Shown here piece by piece: positions 1-6,112 of a stretch of DNA of 7,738 nucleotides; positions within the stretch are counted from its first letter, which is position 1, and every line of letters begins with the position of its first letter. The stretch lies in the NCBI GenBank assembly GCA_015655165.1, contig JAATFN010000324.1:1-7738 (forward strand), given 5' to 3'. The notes under the pieces were generated by a model, which saw only the letters and a list, made by a program, of their open reading frames with translations, was not told the origin of the DNA and did not search any database. Both the position numbers and the translations under genes were made by a program. Source of the stretch: Betaproteobacteria bacterium. Lineage in GTDB: Bacteria > Pseudomonadota > Gammaproteobacteria > Burkholderiales > Burkholderiaceae_D.

Positions 1-35
1 AGGTTGGAGAAATTGTCAAATCAAATATGTGCAGC

Positions 36-70
36 AAATAGAAAATATAAATACAATTGATTTTCTATTT
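36..70. repeat. AT-rich inverted repeat, 11-bp perfect arms
   Basis: AAATAGAAAAT (36-46) and ATTTTCTATTT (60-70) are exact reverse complements separated by 13 bases. Each arm has only one G:C pair, so as RNA the stem would be weak. A T follows the right arm and a C precedes the left arm. It could be a weak bidirectional terminator of an upstream gene or a protein-binding dyad; the sequence does not decide. Confidence 0.5.
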
Positions 71-403
71 TGAGATAATCCATTTATATTAGAGAAATTT
101 TATGTTGTTCAGATAATGACAAAAGTGGTGCAATAACAATATAAAAATTCAACTGAGAAGTGCATTCGCATCATGCAAGTGCAGGCCTTCACCATTCATG
201 TACGTAAATTATTTTTTTTACCTGTTGTTTTTTTGTGGCATTTAAAACACATAAAATAGCCGTTATTTTTATGAATGAGATTCATTAATAAAATGCGGCA
301 AACATGGTCAGCAAAGCGCAAGAAAATGTTCTTCCTTTCTTATCTATAAGAGATTCGTTACACGCGAGCTGTCACTTTCGATAAGCGGAGATGAATATCT
401 ATC

Positions 404-434
404 CATATAATTTATATTGGTAATGCATTATATG
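404..434. promoter_or_regulatory. Inverted repeat containing a perfect -10-like TATAAT
   Basis: CATATAA (404-410) and TTATATG (428-434) are exact reverse complements 17 bases apart. A perfect TATAAT hexamer sits at 406-411, but no good -35 lies 16-18 bp upstream. The 10-bp palindrome TAATGCATTA (421-430) lies inside the repeat. This arrangement fits a promoter overlapped by an operator for the downstream tautomerase genes, but AT-rich DNA gives such matches by chance. Confidence 0.3.
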
Positions 435-437
435 AAT

Positions 438-466
438 TTGATTTATTCGTATGCGAAGCATAGGAT
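438..466 (+). promoter_or_regulatory. Candidate sigma-70 promoter for tautomerase pair
   Basis: TTGATT (438-443, 4 of 6 matches to TTGACA) and TAGGAT (461-466, 4 of 6 to TATAAT) are spaced by exactly 17 bp. Transcription would start near 473, about 70 bases before the first tautomerase start codon. The palindrome at 492-508 would then lie just downstream of the start site. This is a weak match supported mainly by position. Confidence 0.3.
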
Positions 467-491
467 GCATGCGGTAAATGTACTAGCCTTT

Positions 492-508
492 ATACGGGGT
501 TTCCGTAT
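492..508. promoter_or_regulatory. 17-bp palindrome upstream of the tautomerase genes
   Basis: ATACGG (492-497) and CCGTAT (503-508) are exact reverse complements around a GGTTT centre, 36 bp before the first tautomerase start codon. Size and symmetry suit a dimeric repressor operator (MarR, TetR or GntR type). The outer ATAC/GTAT resembles a LysR-type half-site pair, but the 9-base spacing is longer than the usual 7. It could also fold as a short RNA hairpin in the leader. Confidence 0.4.
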
Positions 509-544
509 GTAACGGGAATGGTCATAACTGATTTTGGATATGTG

Positions 545-742
545 ATGCCTAACATCGAAATGTTTATTGTTGAAGGTTATTCCAACGAGAAAAAAGCCGA
601 GTTGATCGAAGCCTTAACTGCAGCGACTGTGACGGCGATTAGTGCACCTGTCGAATCAGTACGCATCATGCTAACAGAGATACCGGAGAAAAATTTTGGT
701 GTTGCAGGTGTGACAATTGCACAAATGAAGCAGCACAACTAG
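545..742 (+). CDS. 4-OT-family tautomerase subunit A (has Pro1, lacks Arg11)
   Basis: Encodes a 65-residue 4-oxalocrotonate tautomerase family subunit. These small beta-alpha-beta proteins form hexamers in the cytoplasm, and their N-terminal proline, exposed after Met removal, acts as the catalytic base. I start at 545 because the next codon gives the MPNI start that exposes Pro1; an in-frame ATG at 518 would bury the proline behind nine residues. A weak GGA (536-538) precedes the ATG. Numbering from Pro1, Arg39 and Phe50 of 4-OT are conserved, but position 11, the substrate-binding Arg of 4-OT, is Tyr. Positions 8 and 52 are hydrophobic as in 4-OT, without the Arg8 or Glu52 of trans-3-chloroacrylate dehalogenase. 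The next tautomerase gene starts 30 bp downstream and has the complementary pattern, so the two probably form one hetero-oligomer. Family assignment is firm; the substrate is unknown. Confidence 0.9.
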   Translation: MPNIEMFIVEGYSNEKKAELIEALTAATVTAISAPVESVRIMLTEIPEKNFGVAGVTIAQMKQHN

Positions 743-772
743 CTATCACTAGCATTTCAACAAGGAAAACCG

Positions 773-964
773 ATGTCCATCATTCAGGCATTTCTTATCG
801 AAGGTCGCACAGACCAACAAAAAGTACGATTGATTTCTGCATTGACAGATGTTGTTAACAACGTGCTGGATATAGAAAAAAAAGATATTCGAGTCATTAT
901 AAAAGACATACCTAATACTGATTTTGGTATGGGTGGCCAAACTGCAAAATCTTTAGGACGATAA
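773..964 (+). CDS. 4-OT-family tautomerase subunit B (Ser replaces Pro1, keeps Arg11)
   Basis: Encodes a 63-residue paralogue of the preceding subunit and is clearly in the 4-oxalocrotonate tautomerase family, with an EGR motif at 9-11 and a typical FGMGG at 50-54. Numbering from the residue after Met, Arg11, Arg39 and Phe50 match 4-OT, but position 1 is Ser instead of the catalytic Pro. An AAGGA ribosome binding site (762-766) six bases before the ATG makes this start secure, and no nearby Met-Pro start exists. The Ser codon TCC is one base away from a Pro codon. Alone the protein should lack the normal catalytic base, so it is either a partner that supplies Arg11 to the Pro1 subunit encoded just upstream or a degenerate copy. 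The intact frame, good ribosome binding site and 30-bp spacing favour a partner. Confidence 0.9.
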   Translation: MSIIQAFLIEGRTDQQKVRLISALTDVVNNVLDIEKKDIRVIIKDIPNTDFGMGGQTAKSLGR

Positions 965-1050
965 CTCAATCTACTTCGATTATTTTGGTGCGGTAGATTC
1001 ACTATTTTCGTGCTTTGCACCTAATTGAAAAAAATCATTTACCGATAGCG

Positions 1051-1079
1051 GACAACGTCGTTGCTCGTTGTTGTTTTTC
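1051..1079 (+). terminator. Possible intrinsic terminator after the tautomerase pair
   Basis: ACAACG (1052-1057) pairs with CGTTGT (1066-1071) across an 8-base loop, extended by a G-U pair, and TTTTT follows at 1074-1078. The stem is short, so termination may be weak. It lies 87 bp past the second tautomerase gene. The same dyad could instead bind an activator upstream of the sigma-54 promoter (centre near -129). Confidence 0.4.
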
Positions 1080-1105
1080 GCATTTTTCTTCCTGAAAATG
1101 TAAAA

Positions 1106-1128
1106 AAACACTTAATTTTCAAGTGTTT
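1106..1128. promoter_or_regulatory. Palindrome upstream of sigma-54 promoter, possible activator or IHF site
   Basis: AAACACTT (1106-1113) and AAGTGTTT (1121-1128) are exact reverse complements around a 7-base centre, at about -74 from the predicted start site. The right part (1117-1129) matches the IHF consensus WATCAANNNNTTR at all but one specified position. A-tracts of seven at 1102-1108 and 1144-1150 are 42 bp apart, four helical turns, so the DNA may be bent. On the minus strand the repeat is followed by T residues and could act as a weak terminator. Binding of an activator or IHF is inference. Confidence 0.4.
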
Positions 1129-1164
1129 ATCTCTGTTCATCCTAAAAAAATACACCTGACGACA

Positions 1165-1180
1165 TGGCACGATTTGTGCC
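1165..1180 (+). promoter_or_regulatory. Sigma-54 (-24/-12) promoter of the ABC importer operon
   Basis: The sequence TGGCACGATTTGTGCC matches the sigma-54 consensus TGGCACG-N4-TTGCW at 10 of 12 specified bases, with the invariant GG (1166-1167) and GC (1178-1179) at the correct 10-bp gap. Taking C1179 as -12, transcription would start near 1191 and give a leader of about 58 bases before the binding protein start at 1249. Such promoters need RpoN and an ATP-dependent enhancer-binding activator such as NtrC or a dedicated regulator; none is encoded in this window. The element is also a GGCAC/GTGCC palindrome, so an operator role cannot be excluded. Confidence 0.75.
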
Positions 1181-1248
1181 TAAGGTAACTATGTGACGTG
1201 TTCATGACTAGGCATGCTTTTTCGATTCTCTTTACTGGAGTTTTTGCT

Positions 1249-2406
1249 ATGAAATTGTTTCCCAAAATGTTATTGGGTGCATTGGCGTTTTCTGCTATTG
1301 CGCCTGTATCTTCGATTGCCGCCGATTTGAAAGTCGGTTTTATTACAGCGTTATCCGGATCATCTGCTTCGATGGGTATTCCCTATGACAAGGGGATCAG
1401 GGCGGGCATGGCGTATATGCCGACTATCGATGGCAAGAAAGTTGACGTGATCACGTTAGATGATGGATCTGATCCAACAATTGCTGCGCGTAATGCCAGA
1501 AAATTGATTGTCGACGAAAAAGTCGATGTATTAATTGGTACACCAGGTACACCATCGGCTTTAGCCATTGCGGGTGTGGCACGGGAATTGAAAGTACCAT
1601 TTATCTGTAATGGTAATGCAACACTGCCAGGTGAAGAAGGTGCATGGATGGTGACATTGCCGCAACCTGCACCACTGATGATTGCAGGCGTGGTAGATGA
1701 AATGAAAGCATCCGGTGTCAAGAGCGTTGGTTACATCGGTTTTTCTGATGCATGGGGCGATATGGTCTACGATGCGTTGATCAAACTTGCACCTGCAGCC
1801 GGTATTACGGTGGTTGCCAATGAACGTTATGCACGTACTGATACATCTGTGACAGGTCAGATTCTGAAAATCGTCGCTAAAAAACCGGATGCAGTATTAA
1901 CAGGGACATCCGGTACACCTGGTGCATTACCTTATCTGGCCTTAACTGCACGAAACTATAAAGGCAAGATTTACGGTACACACGCGATCATCAATCCGGA
2001 TTTCATTCGTGTTGGCGGTGCCTCAGTTGAAAATATCATTGCACCAACCGGTCCGGTAGTCGTCGTGGACCAGCTTCCAGATAGCAATCCGATGAAAAAA
2101 ATCGGTATGGCATACCGTGCCGCTTATCAAAAAACATTCAATGCAACACCGACAGATGCATTTGGCCCCTACTCGTTTGATGCATGGCTGATTTTTGCAA
2201 ATGCAGCCAAGCAGGCTATGGCCAAGCAACAACCAGGTACACCTGAATTTCGTTTGGCACTACGTGATGCAATTGTCAACATGAAAGAATTGGTTGGCAC
2301 ACAAAGTATTTACAGCTTTACACCGGGTAATACATTTGGTTCCGACAAACGTGCTGTTGCCATGGTCAAGTTAGAAAAAGGCAATTGGACATATATCGGC
2401 AAGTGA
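1249..2406 (+). CDS. Periplasmic substrate-binding protein of a branched-chain-type ABC importer
   Basis: Encodes a 385-residue periplasmic ligand-binding protein of the LivK/Peripla_BP_6 class, which captures a small molecule and delivers it to the permease encoded next. The N-terminus is a Sec signal peptide: MKLFPK, a hydrophobic core, then a probable signal peptidase I site near residue 24 or 25 (SIA or IAA before DLKVGF). The mature protein begins with the typical DLKVGF...LSG strand and has two alternating lobes. An upstream in-frame ATG at 1198 is rejected because it would lie only 7 bases after the predicted sigma-54 start site and would place 17 residues before the signal peptide; 1249 has a GGAG (1237-1240) at good spacing. 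The ligand is unknown. Tautomerase genes next door and sigma-54 control hint at an organic acid, aromatic or nitrogen compound rather than routine leucine uptake. Residues that would fix the ligand cannot be read with confidence. Confidence 0.9.
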   Translation: MKLFPKMLLGALAFSAIAPVSSIAADLKVGFITALSGSSASMGIPYDKGIRAGMAYMPTIDGKKVDVITLDDGSDPTIAARNARKLIVDEKVDVLIGTPGTPSALAIAGVARELKVPFICNGNATLPGEEGAWMVTLPQPAPLMIAGVVDEMKASGVKSVGYIGFSDAWGDMVYDALIKLAPAAGITVVANERYARTDTSVTGQILKIVAKKPDAVLTGTSGTPGALPYLALTARNYKGKIYGTHAIINPDFIRVGGASVENIIAPTGPVVVVDQLPDSNPMKKIGMAYRAAYQKTFNATPTDAFGPYSFDAWLIFANAAKQAMAKQQPGTPEFRLALRDAIVNMKELVGTQSIYSFTPGNTFGSDKRAVAMVKLEKGNWTYIGK

Positions 2407-2419
2407 AGTAAGTAGCCGA

Positions 2420-2442
2420 TTGTCGGTCTTTTAGACCGACAA
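2420..2442 (+). other. Perfect 10-bp intercistronic hairpin after the binding protein gene
   Basis: TTGTCGGTCT (2420-2429) and AGACCGACAA (2433-2442) form a perfect 10-bp stem with a TTT loop, 13 bases after the stop codon. No T-tract follows, so it is not a standard terminator. Such hairpins after binding-protein genes commonly shield the upstream mRNA from 3' exonucleases, so that binding protein outnumbers permease; that role here is inferred. Confidence 0.7.
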
Positions 2443-2446
2443 CATG

Positions 2447-2491
2447 ATAGCTGGCTTTGTACATTGCTCATCAAGGTACAACGCTGGCTAT
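2447..2491 (+). other. Second intercistronic stem-loop before the permease gene
   Basis: ATAGC (2447-2451) pairs with GCTAT (2487-2491), and TTGTAC (2457-2462) pairs with GTACAA (2476-2481). In between are two Watson-Crick pairs, two G-U pairs and one mismatch, giving about 15 pairs around a 13-base loop. It ends 14 bases before the permease ribosome binding site. Together with the hairpin at 2420-2442 it fills most of the 110-bp gap and may tune expression of the permease genes. Confidence 0.55.
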
Positions 2492-2516
2492 GACCTAGTT
2501 ATTACGAGGAGCAACA

Positions 2517-3572
2517 ATGAGTTGGGATGTGATTTTAATCCTCTTGACGGATGGTATTGCCAATGGTGCGATTTATCTGCTTGCCGGTCTTGGCATGGTA
2601 CTTATTTTTTCAGTAACACGCGTTGTTTTTATTCCGTTTGGCGATATTGCCGTTTTTTCAGCACTAAGCTTGGCTGCTTTTGAATCTGGAAAATTGCCTG
2701 GAACAATCTGGTTGGTATTGATGATGGCAGGTGTGGCATTGCTATTTGAACTCGTCAGTTTATGGCGTGCCGGCAATAAGAAATTGATGCCAAAGGCATT
2801 AATGATGTGGGGAGGTGTCCCGGTTCTATTGTGTGTGATCGCCTATTTTGTAGCACATGCCCAGGCACCGCAATGGATACAAATTATTGCTGCAATCATG
2901 CTGGTGGTACCAATTGCACCATTATGTGCCCGCGTGTTTTTGCAGCCCATAGCCGATGCGTCGTCATTGATCTTGTTAATGGCTTCTCTGGTCATGCATT
3001 TCTTTATCTCCGGATTAGGTTTGATGTTTATCGGGCCAGAAGGATTCAGGACACAAATGCTGCTCGATGGCAGTATCGATTTGATACCGGAATTGTCAAT
3101 TTCTATGCAAACCATTTTGATGGTGGCTTCCGCCATTGTACTTAGCCTGATGTTTTACCTGTTTTTTGAAAGAACCGTGACCGGAAAATCATTACGTGCT
3201 ACAGCGGTTAATCGTGTCGGCGCACGTCTGGTTGGGATTCGTCCAACAAGAACGGCTATGCAGGCCTATATGTACGCATCATTACTGGCAGGTTTAATCG
3301 GTGTATTAATTGCACCAGTGACGACACTTTATTATGATTCGGGTTTTTCGATTGGTCTTAAAGCGTTTGTGGCAGCAATTATTGGTGGTCTATCCAGCTA
3401 CCCGATTACTGCTATCGGCGCCATTGCAGTTGGCATTCTGGAGAGTTTTGGTTCCTTCTGGAGTGGTGCGATGAAAGATGTCATCGTATTTAGTCTTTTG
3501 ATTCCTGTGTTACTGGTACGTTCATATTACGCCACTCACTCAGAAGATGATGGTGAGGAGATTGATCAATGA
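2517..3572 (+). CDS. LivH-like inner-membrane permease with enlarged N-terminal half
   Basis: Encodes a 351-residue integral membrane permease of the LivH family, one half of the transport channel of the importer. It opens with the family pattern DGIANGAIYLLAGLG and has hydrophobic segments throughout. The cytoplasmic coupling loop that contacts the ATPases is visible from about residue 223 (GKSLRATAVNRVGARLVGI). LivH proteins are usually near 300 residues; the extra length comes largely from about residues 75-125, a charged loop followed by further hydrophobic segments. The C-terminus is also unusual: the common LRPxGLFG ending is replaced by an acidic tail (SEDDGEEIDQ). GAGGAG (2506-2511) lies five bases before the ATG. 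The stop overlaps the next start (ATGA at 3569-3572), implying translational coupling. Confidence 0.9.
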   Translation: MSWDVILILLTDGIANGAIYLLAGLGMVLIFSVTRVVFIPFGDIAVFSALSLAAFESGKLPGTIWLVLMMAGVALLFELVSLWRAGNKKLMPKALMMWGGVPVLLCVIAYFVAHAQAPQWIQIIAAIMLVVPIAPLCARVFLQPIADASSLILLMASLVMHFFISGLGLMFIGPEGFRTQMLLDGSIDLIPELSISMQTILMVASAIVLSLMFYLFFERTVTGKSLRATAVNRVGARLVGIRPTRTAMQAYMYASLLAGLIGVLIAPVTTLYYDSGFSIGLKAFVAAIIGGLSSYPITAIGAIAVGILESFGSFWSGAMKDVIVFSLLIPVLLVRSYYATHSEDDGEEIDQ

Positions 3573-5350
3573 TTGATGCGCGTACATTTAAATGGCTCAG
3601 CGCACTCGTGGCGCTTATGCTTGCTTTGTTGCCACTACTGTTAAGTAGTTTTGGTGTTGGCATGATGAATGATATCGGTATTGGTGCGATGGTGGCACTC
3701 GGACTGATTTTATTGACGGGTATTGGTGGTGTAACTTCGTTTGGTCAGGCCGCATTCGTCGGTATTGCGGCGTACTCGACTGCATGGCTGACAACAACCA
3801 TGCAACTATCGCCCTGGATAGGACTTATATTCGCATTAGTATTAACCGGCAGTGCCGCACTGATTATCGGTGCACTGACATTACGTTTAGGCGGACATTT
3901 CTTGCCAATCAGTACGATTGCATGGGGACTGTCTGTTCCTATCGTCTTCAGTAATATGGATGCTTTGGGACGGCATACCGGTATTTCCAATATTGTGCCT
4001 GTCTATTTTCTGGATTTTTCTCTCGGTACGCCTGAGGCGATGTATTACCTGATTTGGGCGTGCGTGGGTCTTGCTTATCTTTTCAGTAAAAATCTGCTTG
4101 GTTCGCGAGAAGGGCGAGCGCTTCGCAGTTTACGTGGTGGCGCCAGCTTATTGGCAAGTGTTGGGGCAGATTCAAATACATTACGGTTAAAACTGTTTGT
4201 ATTTTCTGCGTTGTTAGCAGGCCTTGCAGGTTGGCTCTATGCGCACAACAATCGTTATGTCAGTCCATCTCCCTTTGAAGTTAAAGCCAGTATCGACTTT
4301 CTGTTGATGGCAGTTATGGGAGGGCTTGGCCAGTTACCTGGTGCATTGATCGGAGCGGTCATTGTTATTTTGATGAAAAATTATCTGCAGGATTTTCTGC
4401 CTTTCATTACAGAGCGGGGTGCACAACTCGAGATTATCGTGTTTAGTTTGATTTTCCTGTTGTTACTTCATCGTGCGCGCTCAGGGTTTTGCGGTTTTAT
4501 CCTGAAAAAATTTGGTCACAGGATTAAAACGACAATGCCACCTGTCATTGATGTTACTACGCCATTGGCAGGACGTGAACAACCTGTGAAAGGGACACGT
4601 GTTTTAGCCGTGCGTGAGGCAACTAAACGTTTTGGCGGTCTGGTTGCTGTTAATGATGTGAGCTTTGATGTCAATGCTGGAGAAATTGTTGGTCTGATTG
4701 GTCCAAATGGTGCCGGGAAGTCGACAATGTTTAATCTGGTCACAGGTGTTGCACCGTTAACAAGCGGTACGGTGCATTTTATGGGGCAGGATGTGACGGG
4801 TGAATCACAGAAAAACATTGCTAAACGTGGCATTGGGCGTACGTTTCAACATGTCAAATTACGACCAAATATGACATTGCTTGACAACGTTGCACTTGGT
4901 GCTTATGCACGTACAAAAGCTGGCATGGTTTCTGCATGCTTGTCAACGGACCGTGATGAAGAAGCAAAGATCTATTATGCTGCACGTCTTCAATTAGGGC
5001 GGATTGGACTGGCTGGCCGCGAGCATGAATTAGCAGGATCATTACCATTGGGAACCCAGCGCATGCTGGAAATTGCACGTGCATTAATGCTTGACCCCTT
5101 GTTACTGATTCTTGATGAACCGGCAGCCGGTTTGCGTCATGCAGAAAAGCAGGAACTGGGGAACTTGTTACGACAATTGAAGCAGCAGGGCGTCACCATT
5201 CTTATTGTTGAACATGATATGGATTTTGTGATGAAACTGGTTGATCGTCTGGTTGTCATGAATTTTGGTTGTAAGTTGATGGAAGGTAAGCCAGCTGAAG
5301 TGCGGTGTGATCCACAGGTCCAAGCTGCATATTTGGGGGGCACTGTATGA
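3569..5350 (+). CDS. Fused LivM-type permease and LivG-type ATPase
   Basis: Encodes a 593-residue fusion of two importer parts usually made separately. Residues 1 to about 315 are the LivM-like membrane permease, with the TSFGQAAFVGIAAYS motif near the N-terminus and the coupling loop around GSREGRALRSLRGG. A linker of about 28 residues leads to the LivG-like nucleotide-binding domain from about 344. That domain has Walker A GPNGAGKST (378-386, Lys384), Q-loop Gln427, signature LPLGTQ (492-497) in place of the LSGGQ form, Walker B LILDEP with Glu517, and switch His549. All key catalytic residues are present, so the ATPase should be active. The fusion fixes a 1:1 ratio of permease and ATPase; I recall similar fusions in Burkholderiales. 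GAGGAG (3555-3560) precedes the ATG, which overlaps the preceding stop. Its stop in turn overlaps the LivF start. Confidence 0.92.
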   Translation: MIDARTFKWLSALVALMLALLPLLLSSFGVGMMNDIGIGAMVALGLILLTGIGGVTSFGQAAFVGIAAYSTAWLTTTMQLSPWIGLIFALVLTGSAALIIGALTLRLGGHFLPISTIAWGLSVPIVFSNMDALGRHTGISNIVPVYFLDFSLGTPEAMYYLIWACVGLAYLFSKNLLGSREGRALRSLRGGASLLASVGADSNTLRLKLFVFSALLAGLAGWLYAHNNRYVSPSPFEVKASIDFLLMAVMGGLGQLPGALIGAVIVILMKNYLQDFLPFITERGAQLEIIVFSLIFLLLLHRARSGFCGFILKKFGHRIKTTMPPVIDVTTPLAGREQPVKGTRVLAVREATKRFGGLVAVNDVSFDVNAGEIVGLIGPNGAGKSTMFNLVTGVAPLTSGTVHFMGQDVTGESQKNIAKRGIGRTFQHVKLRPNMTLLDNVALGAYARTKAGMVSACLSTDRDEEAKIYYAARLQLGRIGLAGREHELAGSLPLGTQRMLEIARALMLDPLLLILDEPAAGLRHAEKQELGNLLRQLKQQGVTILIVEHDMDFVMKLVDRLVVMNFGCKLMEGKPAEVRCDPQVQAAYLGGTV

Positions 5351-6075
5351 CACCAATTTTTGAAATTGACCAGTTATTTGTCAATTATGGCCATGTCGAA
5401 GCAGTCCGTGGTATTTCGATTAGTTTAATGCCGGGTCAGATTATTTCTGTTATTGGCCCCAATGGAGCAGGTAAAACGACATTATTGGCAGCGGCAATGG
5501 GTCTGTTACCTTCGCAAGGAACACTAAGGCTTGATGGGGAGCTATTAAATAGTATTAGCGTTGAAGAGCGTGTCGAGCGTGGCTTATGCCTGGTCCCTGA
5601 AAAAAGGGAGTTATTCGGTGATATGTCTGTATACGATAACTTGGTCTTGGGGGCCTATAGTAAGCGATACAGTACTGCGCAGTTCCAGAATAAACTCGAT
5701 AGCGTCTATCATCGTTTCCCGAGATTGGCAGAGCGGCGTGTACAACGCGCTAATACCTTGTCGGGTGGTGAGCGCCAGATGCTGGCTTTAGGACGGGCTT
5801 TAATGGCAGAGCCGCGTGTCTTACTATTAGATGAGCCAAGTCTCGGTCTCGCGCCGTTAATTGTCGCAGAAATTCTGGCGATTGTCAGAAGCTTGCGAGA
5901 TGATGGTGTATCGATTGTATTGGTTGAACAAAATGCATTAGCAGCATTACAAAGTTCCGATTATGGTTATGTACTGGAAATTGGCGAAATAGCCTTGTCG
6001 GGCAATTCTGCTGAATTGGCAAAGGATCCGCGTGTTAAAGCGACTTATCTGGGGGGAGGTGTCGACGATGAATAG
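5347..6075 (+). CDS. LivF-like ATP-binding subunit
   Basis: Encodes a 242-residue nucleotide-binding subunit of the LivF type, the partner of the fused LivG domain in powering import. Motifs are complete: Walker A GPNGAGKTT (37-45, Lys43), signature LSGGERQ (138-144) and Walker B LLLDEP (159-164, Glu163). Where other ABC proteins have the switch His, it has Gln195 in VEQN; this is normal for LivF proteins, so hydrolysis may depend more on the LivG-type site. The start overlaps the previous stop (ATGA, 5347-5350), with a G-run (5335-5340) as ribosome binding site. It is the last gene of the operon, followed by a strong terminator. Confidence 0.92.
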   Translation: MTPIFEIDQLFVNYGHVEAVRGISISLMPGQIISVIGPNGAGKTTLLAAAMGLLPSQGTLRLDGELLNSISVEERVERGLCLVPEKRELFGDMSVYDNLVLGAYSKRYSTAQFQNKLDSVYHRFPRLAERRVQRANTLSGGERQMLALGRALMAEPRVLLLDEPSLGLAPLIVAEILAIVRSLRDDGVSIVLVEQNALAALQSSDYGYVLEIGEIALSGNSAELAKDPRVKATYLGGGVDDE

Positions 6076-6112
6076 ATGTGCCAAGTAGTTTTTTCATTAA
6101 ACAAGTCTTTTT

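Larger units (their letters stand above)
1..544. other. AT-rich non-coding leader region
   Basis: No open reading frame with a convincing start, ribosome binding site and codon pattern is visible on either strand here. The stretch is very AT-rich and contains several inverted repeats (36-70, 404-434, 450-462, 492-508) and possible sigma-70 elements close to the first tautomerase gene. It probably holds the end or the divergent control region of a gene outside the window, plus the promoter and operator of the tautomerase pair. A 5-bp-arm palindrome TATGC-GAA-GCATA lies at 450-462. No tRNA or recognisable riboswitch was seen. Confidence 0.7.

Noticed and set aside
305..320. Second sigma-54-like element (TGG...GCGCA)
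   Set aside because: GG and GC spacing fits, but most other consensus bases are wrong, and it lies over 200 bp from the gene.
391..423. Ten-codon leader peptide (ATG at 391 after GGAG)
   Set aside because: The GGAG directly abuts the ATG, leaving no spacing, and nothing about the peptide suggests attenuation.
518..544. Earlier ATG start of the first tautomerase
   Set aside because: It would hide the catalytic Pro1 behind nine extra residues; the family needs Pro directly after the initiator Met.
986..1021. NtrC-like half-sites TGGTGC and TGCACC
   Set aside because: The two halves are in the opposite orientation to an NtrC site and too far apart.
1198..1248. Earlier ATG start of the binding protein
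   Set aside because: It lies only 7 bases after the predicted transcription start, has no ribosome binding site, and would add 17 residues ahead of a complete signal peptide.
2444..2683. Small reading frame across the hairpins into the permease gene
   Set aside because: It overlaps the permease gene in another frame, has no ribosome binding site, and shows no family resemblance.
5347..6075. LivF Gln195 in place of the switch His as a defect
   Set aside because: VEQN at this position is normal for LivF-type ATPases.
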